From: an uncultured Clostridium sp.
Lineage (GTDB): Bacteria; Bacillota; Clostridia; Clostridiales; Clostridiaceae
DNA length: 39,746 bases
NCBI GenBank assembly: GCA_900547475.1
Contig: URGW01000038.1
Location: forward strand, 1 to 39,746
Reading direction: 5' to 3'
Shown: positions 16,764 to 24,069 of the stretch, piece after piece
Position numbering within the stretch: position 1 is the stretch's first letter
Layout of the letters: each line of letters starts with the position of its first letter
Made by a program: the position numbers and the translations under genes
The notes under the pieces: generated by a model
Database searches by the model: none
The model's input: the letters and a program-made list of their open reading frames with translations, nothing else
Told to the model about the DNA's origin: nothing

Positions 16764-17633
16764 TTATTTTTTATTTATAATGGTTGTTTTTGGATATGGA
16801 ATTTCTATTCCTGCTTCATCTAAAGCTATTTTTATATCTTTTCTTAATTCTCTTTCCATTTCCCATTGACTTAATGGTTCTGCTCTCCCAACAACTCTAA
16901 TAGTTACTCCTGAAGCATTTAAGGAAAGTACCCCTAATACATCAATTTCACTTCTTAATTTATCTTTATGTTTTTCCTCAAATAAATTACTAGTTTTCTT
17001 AATTACCTCTATAGCTGTATCTACATTCTCTTCATAAGCTATTTCAACATCAACTATAAACCTTATATTTCCTCTTGAATGATTTGTTACTTCTAACACA
17101 GACCCATTTGGTATTAAATGTAAATCCCCTGTAAAATCCCTTAGAACTGTTGTTCTTATACCAATACTTTCTACTATTCCTGAAAACTGTCCAATAGTCA
17201 CATGATCCCCAACCCCATATTGATCTTCAAATAATACAAAAAAACCATTAATAAGGTCCTTCACCAAGCTTTGTGCTCCAAGACCTATGGCAAACCCTCC
17301 TGCACTGACCAATGCTACAGGTATTTTAGCTAAGATATCATATAGCATAGATCCTATACCTATTATATAAACTGTATACTTCAAAACGCTTTTTAATACT
17401 TCTCCTATAGTCAATGCCTTCTGTGGCTCCAAAGAAAAGCTAGTCTTGCTAGCAACCTGTCTATCAACAAACTTATTTATAATTTTGTTTCCTATTCTTA
17501 TTGAAAAATACATTATAATTGATATGACTATAATTGATATAACTTTTTCAAATATAGCATCTAAATCTATTCTCTTGCTAAAAAAATCAAATATTTTCTT
17601 ACTTATGCTAGCAAACTCCGTAAATCCATCCAT
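16764..17633 (-). CDS. MscS-family small-conductance mechanosensitive channel, 289 aa
   Basis: This membrane channel opens on membrane tension to release osmolytes. It has a first long hydrophobic span at about 27-46, a second around 88-103, and the pore helix VALVSAGGFAIGLGAQSLVKDLINGFFVLFEDQYGVGDHV, the diagnostic MscS pattern. The cytoplasmic beta domain (IVESIGIRTTVLRDFTGDLHLIPNG) and a C-terminal alpha/beta domain complete it. Length matches small MscS/YkuT-type channels. The ATG at 17633 follows AGAGGG. It is flanked by DUF3343 upstream (20 bases) and DUF951 downstream. Confidence 0.94.
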   Translation of the reverse strand: MDGFTEFASISKKIFDFFSKRIDLDAIFEKVISIIVISIIMYFSIRIGNKIINKFVDRQVASKTSFSLEPQKALTIGEVLKSVLKYTVYIIGIGSMLYDILAKIPVALVSAGGFAIGLGAQSLVKDLINGFFVLFEDQYGVGDHVTIGQFSGIVESIGIRTTVLRDFTGDLHLIPNGSVLEVTNHSRGNIRFIVDVEIAYEENVDTAIEVIKKTSNLFEEKHKDKLRSEIDVLGVLSLNASGVTIRVVGRAEPLSQWEMERELRKDIKIALDEAGIEIPYPKTTIINKK

Positions 17634-17653
17634 ATAATGATTACCCTCTTTAT

Positions 17654-17893
17654 CTACTTAATTACTATATACTTAGATTCTTCTTTCTTATATATATTCT
17701 TAAATTCAATTATATTGCTACTAATTATTTTATTTAATTCTTCTTCCTCTTCTATCCTAATACAAATTCCACAACTTTGAGTAATTAAAGTCGGTGTAGG
17801 CATTATTCTAAACTTGTAATTTACTCCATTTAACTTTTGTTCTGCAGACATTGCATCATGAGTATTTTTAAATACTATAATATAATAATTCAT
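17654..17893 (-). CDS. DUF3343 putative Se/S carrier-like protein, 79 aa
   Basis: The sequence fits DUF3343 (PF11823, putative Se/S carrier protein-like). It begins YYIIVFKNTHDAMSAEQKL with a ferredoxin-like strand-helix start. The central TPTLITQSCGICIRI has Cys41 in the typical S-C-G position and an additional Cys44. The family is associated by gene context with selenium or sulfur handling and with class V aminotransferases. Here such an aminotransferase is divergently encoded 185 bases away. Carrier activity is inferred. The ATG follows AAGGAGG, and the gene appears to head a transcript with mscS and DUF951. Confidence 0.85.
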   Translation of the reverse strand: MNYYIIVFKNTHDAMSAEQKLNGVNYKFRIMPTPTLITQSCGICIRIEEEEELNKIISSNIIEFKNIYKKEESKYIVIK

Positions 17894-18078
17894 TCTTCTA
17901 TTTCCTCCTTAAATTATATATATTAATTATATTATATCTGTTTTTAATTTTTAATAAATATATTAAAATTGCTATTTAAAAATTACATATTTTTCTAATG
18001 GCTTATTGCAATTTTATTTATTTATTTTATTATAGTATAAGAAAGAATATTTTTACGTGTATATAAAAGGAGAAAAGA

Positions 18079-19236
18079 ATGAAGGTATATTTAGATAACG
18101 GAAGCACATCATTCCCCAAACCAAAGATTGTATCTGATTCCATATATAATTATCTAACCAATATTGGTGGAAATCCTGGAAGATCAAATCATTCTAATGC
18201 GTTAGAAGCTAATAGATCAGTATATATGGCAAGGGAAGAGATTTGTGATTTGTTTAATTATGATAAACCTGAAAATGTAATATTTACAAATAACATTACA
18301 TCTTCATTAAATATTTTACTAAATGGAGTAATAAAACCTGGTGATCATATAATAACATCTTCTATGGAGCATAATTCAGTTATTAGACCTCTATATAATT
18401 TAAAAAACAATTTAAATATAGATATAGACATAGTTAATGCAAATATTCTTGGTATTGTAGATATAAAAGATATAGAGAAATTAATTAAATCTAATACAAA
18501 ATTAATAGTTATTACTCATGCTTCTAATGTTGTAGGATCAATTCAACCAATAAAGCAAATAGGAGATTTATGTAAAAAACTTGGAATATATTTTATATTA
18601 GATAGTGCTCAAAGTGCAGGTGTACTAGATATTAACTTTAAAGATTTATCATTAAATGCTTTAGCTTTTACTGGTCATAAAAGTCTATTAGGACCTCAAG
18701 GAATAGGTGGCTTTATTATTGATGATAAATTAAATGAAATTTGTAATCCATTAATATTAGGAGGTACTGGTAGCTTATCACACTCACTAACTCAACCTGA
18801 TTTCTTACCTGATAAATTTGAATCTGGAACATTAAACATACCTGGAATAGTAGGTCTATATGAAGCAATAAAGTTTATTAAATCTGAAGGTTTAAATACA
18901 ATTTATGAGCATAACAGCTATTTAAGATCTTATTTAATAGAAGGAGTTCTTAATATTCCTAACTATACAATAAGTGGTGCTTTAGATAGAAAATCTGCAA
19001 CCTCTTGCGTATCAATAACTCATTCTAAATTAGATGTTAGCGAGTTATCTTATATTTTAGAATCTGATTTTAATATTAACAATAGAAGTGGATTGCATTG
19101 TGCTCCATTAGCTCATAAAACTCTAGGTACTTATCCTAATGGAACTGTTAGACTTAGTTTAGGTTATTTTAATACATTAGAAGAAATTAAATACACAATA
19201 GATTCTTTAAATAAAATAAATTCAATTTATAAGTAA
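18079..19236 (+). CDS. Class V aminotransferase, cysteine desulfurase family (EF2568 type), 385 aa
   Basis: This PLP enzyme begins MKVYLDNGSTSFPKPKIV with the GNPGRSNH block of the EF2568-like subfamily (TIGR01977). Lys201 in FTGHKSLLGPQG is the Schiff-base lysine. HASNVVGSIQPI and the Asp/Gln DSAQSAG block bind PLP. Cys341 in SGLHCAPLAH sits where cysteine desulfurases carry the active-site cysteine. Sulfur or selenium release from cysteine or selenocysteine is likely. It lacks IscU/SufU neighbours. The divergent DUF3343 gene suggests a sulfur or selenium relay. The ATG follows AAAGGAGAA. The spacer 17894-18078 has TTGCAA/TATAGT boxes, but with a long 19-base gap. Confidence 0.9.
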   Translation: MKVYLDNGSTSFPKPKIVSDSIYNYLTNIGGNPGRSNHSNALEANRSVYMAREEICDLFNYDKPENVIFTNNITSSLNILLNGVIKPGDHIITSSMEHNSVIRPLYNLKNNLNIDIDIVNANILGIVDIKDIEKLIKSNTKLIVITHASNVVGSIQPIKQIGDLCKKLGIYFILDSAQSAGVLDINFKDLSLNALAFTGHKSLLGPQGIGGFIIDDKLNEICNPLILGGTGSLSHSLTQPDFLPDKFESGTLNIPGIVGLYEAIKFIKSEGLNTIYEHNSYLRSYLIEGVLNIPNYTISGALDRKSATSCVSITHSKLDVSELSYILESDFNINNRSGLHCAPLAHKTLGTYPNGTVRLSLGYFNTLEEIKYTIDSLNKINSIYK

Positions 19237-19248
19237 TTTTTTTACTGA

Positions 19249-19279
19249 TGAATAAGTTATATTATTCTTGTCGATACTT
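19249..19279 (+). promoter_or_regulatory. Candidate forespore (sigma-G/sigma-F-like) promoter of yyaC
   Basis: TGAATA (19249-19254), 18 bases and GATACTT (19273-19279) resemble the sigma-G pattern TGAATA-N17-18-CATACTA, with a perfect -35 and five of seven -10 positions. The ribosome site AAGGAGG follows at once. yyaC is known as a forespore gene in Bacillus, which supports the idea. Confidence 0.45.
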
Positions 19280-19298
19280 TCAATAAGGAGGTTATGAC

Positions 19299-19871
19299 AT
19301 GGATAATTGTTTTTGTGTAGATTCATTATCCCCTAATTCTTCTCATGAATTAGGGGAATATTTATATATAAAGCTTAAAGATATCTTTATAGAAAATAGA
19401 CCTATAATATTTTTATGTATTGGAACTGATAGAGCAACAGGTGATTCATTAGGCCCTCTAATTGGATATAAACTTAAAAATATTGAAAGAAAGAATATTT
19501 ATATCTATGGCTCTTTAGAATATCCTGTCCATTCTATTAATTTATCTGAAGTTTTAAATAAGATTAAATCTAATTTTATAAATCCTTTTATTATTGGAAT
19601 AGATGCATCTCTTGGTAATGTCCAAAATATAGGAAAAGTATTTATTGAAGATTCTCCCCTCCATCCTGGTTTAGCCCTAGATAAAGCTTTGCCAGAAGTA
19701 GGTGAAATGAATATAAAAGGTATAGTTAATATGTCTGGTAACTTAGACTTCATGATGTTACAAAATACTAGATTATTTGTTGTCATGTCTCTAGCTGATT
19801 GTATTTCAAATGCTATATCTTATTTTATAAGTAAATCCTTATCAAACAACACTTTAATATCTTCTGATTAA
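19299..19871 (+). CDS. yyaC: Spore protease YyaC family protein, 190 aa
   Basis: The sequence matches the YyaC/DUF1256 family, related to the GPR spore protease. The key blocks are IIFLCIGTDRATGDSLGPLIGYKL (about 33-56), IIGIDASLGN (about 98-107) and the C-terminal GEMNIKGIVNMSGNLDFMMLQNTRL. Members are found in spore formers and the exact substrate is unsettled. The ATG follows AAGGAGGTTATGAC, and an in-frame ATG overlaps the spacer, making 19299 the best start. A 10-bp hairpin lies inside codons 11-20. It runs against replication and is closed by the terminator at 19914-19946. Confidence 0.92.
   Translation: MDNCFCVDSLSPNSSHELGEYLYIKLKDIFIENRPIIFLCIGTDRATGDSLGPLIGYKLKNIERKNIYIYGSLEYPVHSINLSEVLNKIKSNFINPFIIGIDASLGNVQNIGKVFIEDSPLHPGLALDKALPEVGEMNIKGIVNMSGNLDFMMLQNTRLFVVMSLADCISNAISYFISKSLSNNTLISSD
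19330..19356 (+). repeat. Perfect hairpin inside the 5' part of yyaC
   Basis: CCCCTAATTC (19330-19339) and GAATTAGGGG (19347-19356) are exact complements around a 7-base loop, in the coding sequence about 32 bases after the start. No T run follows. It could slow or regulate translation. The amino acids encoded (PNSSHELGE) are hydrophilic and probably unconstrained. Confidence 0.75.
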
Positions 19872-19913
19872 AAGTTTGCTCTATTTAATTTTTTGTTAAT
19901 CATAATTAGTAAT

Positions 19914-19946
19914 AAAAAATGCGGCTATTTAAATAACCGCATTTTA
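19914..19946. terminator. Bidirectional terminator between yyaC and DUF4446
   Basis: ATGCGGCTATTT and AAATAACCGCAT pair through 12 positions (one G-T type mismatch each way) with A and T runs outside, between two converging genes. Confidence 0.85.
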
Positions 19947-19951
19947 ATTAT

Positions 19952-20455
19952 TTAATTTTTACTATTAATAGCCTCATTTAAAACATGTAACTCTTCCTCA
20001 GATAAACCATATCTTGATATTCCTTTATCTATAGGTTTAGCATATGTAGTACTATCATGTCTAGAATATATTCCAGTTATAATAACACCATCGTTATATG
20101 AATCTAATATTGCAATTGAGAAGCTTAAATCACTACCTACATCTTCAAAAGCCTTATATCTCATTATAGCAACCTTATTAACACAACCTTTTAATTCTTG
20201 TGAAACATTTTTACATTCATCAATTGCTTCTTGAGATTTGTTTAATGCTCTTTCAATATTATCTAGATTATCATTAATCATTTTTTCTAAATTTTTATTG
20301 TTAACGCCTCTCATCATCTTTCTATATTTTTTTTCTAATTTTTTTACAGATACTAATAATATCATTGTAATTATAAAAAGTAATAATGTTATTATTGCTA
20401 ATCCTATTATTATGAAGATTGAATATTCATTAATTATATTTATTATGCTGTCCAT
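19952..20455 (-). CDS. DUF4446 family membrane protein, 167 aa
   Basis: One strong N-terminal membrane span (about 12-37, IFIIIGLAIITLLLFIITMILL) is followed by a basic stretch and a coiled region. The conserved soluble domain contains VAIMRYKAFEDVGSDLSFSIAILDSYNDGVIITGIYSR, the DUF4446 signature. Its function is unknown. In clostridia it regularly follows parB, and here a perfect parS lies in the 38-base gap between them. It ends the parA-parB transcript at the terminator 19914-19946. The ATG follows GGAGGGAAG. Confidence 0.9.
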   Translation of the reverse strand: MDSIINIINEYSIFIIIGLAIITLLLFIITMILLVSVKKLEKKYRKMMRGVNNKNLEKMINDNLDNIERALNKSQEAIDECKNVSQELKGCVNKVAIMRYKAFEDVGSDLSFSIAILDSYNDGVIITGIYSRHDSTTYAKPIDKGISRYGLSEEELHVLNEAINSKN

Positions 20456-20475
20456 TTATGCTACTTCCCTCCAAA

Positions 20476-20491
20476 TGTTTCACGTGAAACA
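20476..20491. promoter_or_regulatory. parS site 1
   Basis: TGTTTCACGTGAAACA is a perfect 16-bp palindrome and an exact match to the Firmicute parS consensus (TGTTNCACGTGAAACA). It lies between parB and the DUF4446 gene, about 9.4 kb from oriC, and should load ParB. Confidence 0.97.
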
Positions 20492-20493
20492 TT

Positions 20494-21381
20494 TTATAAA
20501 TTAATTATTTCTAATATTCTTTGTAAATCCTCTTCAGAGTAGTATTCAATCTCTATCTTACCCTTATTATTTTTATTTGTTATATTTACCTTTGTTCCAA
20601 AATAATTCTCTAACTTATAAGTTACATCCTTATAATATGGATTAGTTTCATTTGATGTCTTTGATTTAGCTCTTGTAGGGCTAGTCTTTAATTTTCTTAT
20701 TAAAATTTCTAACTCTCTTACTGATAACTTATCATCAATAACATTTTGTGCTAATTCACATTGAACCTTACTATCAGTTATTCCTAATAAAGCTCTACCA
20801 TGCCCCTCTGAAATTACACCCTCAATAATATATTGTTGAACATCTTCACTAAGATTTAATAATCTTAAAGTATTAGTTATTGTAACACGTGACTTTCCTA
20901 TTCTTTTGCTTAATTCCTCTTGTGTTAAGTTAAAATCACTTATTAATTTCTTATATGCTAATGCTTCCTCAATAGAATTTAAATCTTCTCTTTGAATATT
21001 TTCAATCAGTGATATTTCTAAAACTTGTTTTTCAGTTAAATTCATTACTATTGCAGGTACCTCTTTAAGTCCTATAGCTTTAGCTGCCCTCCATCTTCTT
21101 TCCCCAGCTACAATAATATATTCATCATCAACTTTTTTTAGTATTAATGGTTGTATTATTCCATTGCTTTTAATTGATTCTGCTAACTCTAATATTTTTT
21201 CATCATCAAAAGATTTTCTTGGTTGACCTTCATTACTCTTAATTAAATTAATATCTATTAATATAGAACTCTTTTCTTTAATATTCTTAGTTTTTTCTAC
21301 CTTAGTATCTAATGTACCTAAAGTAGTATCCTCTGGTATAAGAGCATTTAGACCTTTACCTAATCCAAATTTTTTACTCAT
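20494..21381 (-). CDS. parB: Chromosome partitioning protein ParB/Spo0J, 295 aa
   Basis: This CTP-dependent clamp binds parS and loads condensin at the origin. The N-terminus MSKKFGLGKGLNALIPED is typical of Spo0J. GERRWRAAKAIGLKEVPAIV is the arginine-rich CTP/ParB motif, and IENIQREDLNSIEEA follows. The helix-turn-helix LTQEELSKRIGKSRVTITNTLRLL binds parS. The C-terminal dimerisation region contains IEIEYYSEEDLQRILEII. It starts 13 bases after parA and is followed by parS site 1. Confidence 0.96.
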   Translation of the reverse strand: MSKKFGLGKGLNALIPEDTTLGTLDTKVEKTKNIKEKSSILIDINLIKSNEGQPRKSFDDEKILELAESIKSNGIIQPLILKKVDDEYIIVAGERRWRAAKAIGLKEVPAIVMNLTEKQVLEISLIENIQREDLNSIEEALAYKKLISDFNLTQEELSKRIGKSRVTITNTLRLLNLSEDVQQYIIEGVISEGHGRALLGITDSKVQCELAQNVIDDKLSVRELEILIRKLKTSPTRAKSKTSNETNPYYKDVTYKLENYFGTKVNITNKNNKGKIEIEYYSEEDLQRILEIINL

Positions 21382-21394
21382 ATCTTTACCTCTC

Positions 21395-22156
21395 CTACTG
21401 CTTACTTAAAAATTCTTTTGCAAAGCGCTTATAAGCATCTGCACCCTTACACTTTTCATCATAAAGCATAATTGGCAATCCAAAGCTTGGTGCTTCTGCT
21501 AATCTTATATTTCTAGCAATAGTTGTTTTATATACTTTATCAGTAAAGAAGTTTTTTGCTTCTTCATATACTTCATTGCTTAAATTAGTTCTATAATCAT
21601 ACATCGTCATAAGTACACCTTCTATATCCAATGACTTATTTAACGATTTTTTTACCAATTGTACTGTATTAATTAATTGTCCTACACCTTCTAATGCATA
21701 AAACTCACATTGTATAGGTATTAACACAGAATCAACTGCTGTTAAAGCATTAATTGTTAAAACACCTAATGAAGGTGGACAATCTATAAATATAAAGTCA
21801 TATTGATCTTGTATAGATGCAATTTCTCTTAAAAGTATAGTTTCTCTATCTTTTACATCAATTATTTCAACTTCTGCACCTGCTAATTCCATAGTCGATG
21901 GTGCTATGTATAAATTAGTAATTAATTCACTTTTTATAATAACATCTTTTAATGGTACATTTGCTGTAAGTACATCATACATAGAATAATCTAAATTTCT
22001 CTTATCTATTCCAAATCCACTTGTTGTATTTCCCTGTGGATCAATATCAATTGTCAATACTTTATAACCTTCCATTGCTAAATAAGCACATAAGTTAATA
22101 TTAGTAGTAGTTTTTCCTACTCCACCTTTTTGATTAAAAATACATATCTTTTTCAT
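21395..22156 (-). CDS. parA: Chromosome partitioning ATPase ParA/Soj, 253 aa
   Basis: This Walker-type ATPase works with ParB in origin segregation and affects DnaA in Bacillus. The deviant Walker A is KGGVGKTT (residues 10-17). IDIDPQGN and FIIDCPPSLGVLTINAL-like switch blocks are present (here FIDCPPSLG). Length is normal for chromosomal Soj (about 253). The ATG at 22156 is preceded by AGGG, which lies within a small hairpin (22160-22178). The stronger AAGGGGG lies upstream and outside it. parA and parB form one transcript with DUF4446. Confidence 0.96.
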   Translation of the reverse strand: MKKICIFNQKGGVGKTTTNINLCAYLAMEGYKVLTIDIDPQGNTTSGFGIDKRNLDYSMYDVLTANVPLKDVIIKSELITNLYIAPSTMELAGAEVEIIDVKDRETILLREIASIQDQYDFIFIDCPPSLGVLTINALTAVDSVLIPIQCEFYALEGVGQLINTVQLVKKSLNKSLDIEGVLMTMYDYRTNLSNEVYEEAKNFFTDKVYKTTIARNIRLAEAPSFGLPIMLYDEKCKGADAYKRFAKEFLSKQ

Positions 22157-22159
22157 ATA

Positions 22160-22178
22160 AAGCCCTATTCTAGGACTT
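22160..22178 (-). promoter_or_regulatory. Hairpin over the parA ribosome site
   Basis: On the minus strand AAGTCCT and AGGGCTT pair (one G-T) with an AGAAT loop. The AGGG nearest the parA start is inside the 3' arm, so the hairpin could lower parA translation. Confidence 0.4.
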
Positions 22179-22264
22179 CACCCCCTTCCCATAATTATAT
22201 TATATATATTTTTATATAATAATTAAAGATAGCCATGCTAAATTTAAAGTAAATTTTGTATAAA

Positions 22265-22280
22265 TGTTTCACGTGAAACA
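22265..22280. promoter_or_regulatory. parS site 2
   Basis: This is a second exact TGTTTCACGTGAAACA palindrome, in the parA-noc spacer about 1.8 kb from site 1. The two sites bracket the parA-parB pair. Confidence 0.97.
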
Positions 22281-22363
22281 TAAAAATTTTGCTTCGCAGA
22301 CTATATGTTTCTACTGCTTTTAAAAGTTATCCACTTCTTTAGAAAATTGCATTCCCTAAAGAA

Positions 22364-22392
22364 TAAAAAAAGCACTCAAAAGAGTGCTTTTT
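22364..22392. terminator. Terminator of noc
   Basis: AAGCACTC and GAGTGCTT form an 8-bp stem with a 4-base loop, with A run and T run on the two sides. It directly abuts the noc stop codon and can work in both directions. Confidence 0.9.
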
Positions 22393-23163
22393 TTATTTAT
22401 TTTTAGGGATAGAAACTGTTATTTCAATACACTCTTCTTTATCTTGAAGCTTGTATTCTGCTGGAATATTAAATTTACTTAATACTTGTTTTATAGTATT
22501 AACATATAACTTTCCAGGTAAAACACCTTTTCCTTTTCTTTTTTTCATTTGTTCGCCAGCTAACTTTAATAGTTCAGTATTAATTAACTCTTCAGTCTTT
22601 TTCACATTTAAAGAGTTAGCTATTACTTTTTTTACAACCTTTAATTGCAACTGTTCGCTTGGCAAACTTAATAGTGCTCTCGCATGTCTTTCTGTTAAAT
22701 TATTTTCAAGGCATAGTAATCTTACCTTTTCACTTAGTTTAAGTAATCTTAATTTATTAGCTATAGTAGATTGTTTTTTCCCCATCCTTTTAGCTAATTC
22801 TTCTTGAGTAAAATTATGCTCATTAATTAAGTTATAATATGCCTCAGCTTCCTCCATAAAATTTAAATCTTCTCGTTGTAAATTTTCTAATAATGCAATT
22901 TCTGCTGATTGAGTGTCCGTAATTTCAATTATATTGCACGGAACAACTTCAAGCTCTGCCATTCTAGCAGCTCTCCATCTTCTTTCTCCAGCAACTAACT
23001 CAAATTTATCTCCCATTTTTCTTACAGTAATAGGTTGAATTATACCATGTTCTTTTATTGATTGGCTTAATTCTTCTAGTGCTTCTTCTTTAAAAAACTT
23101 TCTTGGTTGATATGCATTAGGAAAAATATTATCAACCCTTACGTTTATTATTTCTTTATTCAT
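22393..23163 (-). CDS. noc: Nucleoid occlusion protein Noc (ParB family), 256 aa
   Basis: This is a second ParB-family protein beside parAB. It has the GERRWRAARMAELEVVPCNII CTP-binding motif, ENLQREDLNFMEEAEAYYNL, and the helix-turn-helix FTQEELAKRMGKKQSTIANKLRLLKL. The gene order noc-parA-parB beside rsmG supports Noc, which inhibits division over the nucleoid in Bacillus, rather than a second ParB. No Noc binding site was recognised in the window. The short N-terminus (MNKEIINVRVDNIFPNAYQPRK) lacks a clear long amphipathic membrane helix. The ATG follows GAGGG at about 14 bases, a weak site. Confidence 0.88.
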   Translation of the reverse strand: MNKEIINVRVDNIFPNAYQPRKFFKEEALEELSQSIKEHGIIQPITVRKMGDKFELVAGERRWRAARMAELEVVPCNIIEITDTQSAEIALLENLQREDLNFMEEAEAYYNLINEHNFTQEELAKRMGKKQSTIANKLRLLKLSEKVRLLCLENNLTERHARALLSLPSEQLQLKVVKKVIANSLNVKKTEELINTELLKLAGEQMKKRKGKGVLPGKLYVNTIKQVLSKFNIPAEYKLQDKEECIEITVSIPKNK

Positions 23164-23347
23164 ACTGTACGACCATCCCTCATAATTTGTTAATCAACAA
23201 CTAATTCCACATTTTAACAGCGATATTTATACTATTTATTTCTATATATATTTAAAAAAATAAATTTATATTTAATTTTATACTCTTAATATATTTATTA
23301 TAAATTCATATTATTTCCATTAAAATAATTTTATCCTTTATCTACTA

Positions 23348-24067
23348 CTATTGTAAAGGCTTTTTATTAACTGTTCCCGCTTTTCTTGGATAAGTTTTTG
23401 AACAATTTTTTACTTTCTTTACTTCTACTATATTGTGTTTTAAATCAGTTTCTTCAATAGATATTTCTATTATTCCCTGTAATTCTCCACCTAATATTTT
23501 TATGGCATTACTTCCATTTTCAAGTTCTTCATCAATAGCAGGTCCTTTTAATGCTACAAAATAACCGCCCTTTTTTACATATGGCATACAAAACTCAGAT
23601 AAAACTGCCATATTTGCTACAGCTCTTGATGTTGCAACATCAAATTTTTCTCTTAACTCTGGTTTTCTAGCTCCATCTTCAGCTCTAGAATGAATAGTTT
23701 TTACATTCTTTAATCCAAGTTCTCTAACTACAAGATTTAAAAAATTAATTCTTTTATTTAAAGAATCTAAAAGAGTTACTTCTACATTTGGATTCATAAT
23801 TGCAATTGGAAGCCCTGGAAAACCAGCACCAGTTCCAACATCAATTATAGTTTTAGCATTCTTTATTGGTTCAGACTTAAAAGCCTTAATACAATCTATA
23901 AAATGCTTTTTAATAACATCCTCATCTTCTGTTATAGCTGTTAGATTTATTTTTTCATTCCATTCTTGAAGAAGTCTCATATATTTAATAAATTGTTCGT
24001 ATTGAACTTCCGTAAATTCTAGTCCAGCATCCTTTGAAGCTGTTTTCATTAATTCAAAAAACTTCAT
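23348..24067 (-). CDS. rsmG: 16S rRNA m7G527 methyltransferase RsmG (GidB), 239 aa
   Basis: RsmG methylates G527 of 16S rRNA using SAM. It begins with the helical cap MKFFELMKTASKDAGLEFTEVQYEQF. The NLTAITEDEDVIKKHFIDCI block is followed by the SAM site IIDVGTGAGFPGLPIAI (about 70-86) and FDVATSRAVANM. Length is normal. The start overlaps the end of mnmG with a 2-base gap and its ribosome site AGGAGGAC lies in the mnmG end, so the two are translationally coupled. The spacer 23164-23347 is AT-rich with no clear terminator. Confidence 0.97.
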   Translation of the reverse strand: MKFFELMKTASKDAGLEFTEVQYEQFIKYMRLLQEWNEKINLTAITEDEDVIKKHFIDCIKAFKSEPIKNAKTIIDVGTGAGFPGLPIAIMNPNVEVTLLDSLNKRINFLNLVVRELGLKNVKTIHSRAEDGARKPELREKFDVATSRAVANMAVLSEFCMPYVKKGGYFVALKGPAIDEELENGSNAIKILGGELQGIIEISIEETDLKHNIVEVKKVKNCSKTYPRKAGTVNKKPLQ

Positions 24068-24069
24068 CT

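Noticed and set aside
19330..19356. The yyaC hairpin as an intrinsic terminator.
   Set aside because: No T run follows on either strand, and the reading frame continues through it.
22327..22335. TTATCCACT as a DnaA box of the origin.
   Set aside because: It is a single box with one mismatch, 7.5 kb from the clusters. It is kept only as a possible regulatory hint.
23164..23347. Possible small RNA or terminator in the noc-rsmG spacer.
   Set aside because: The spacer is AT-rich without a stable stem, T run or promoter pair that I can support.
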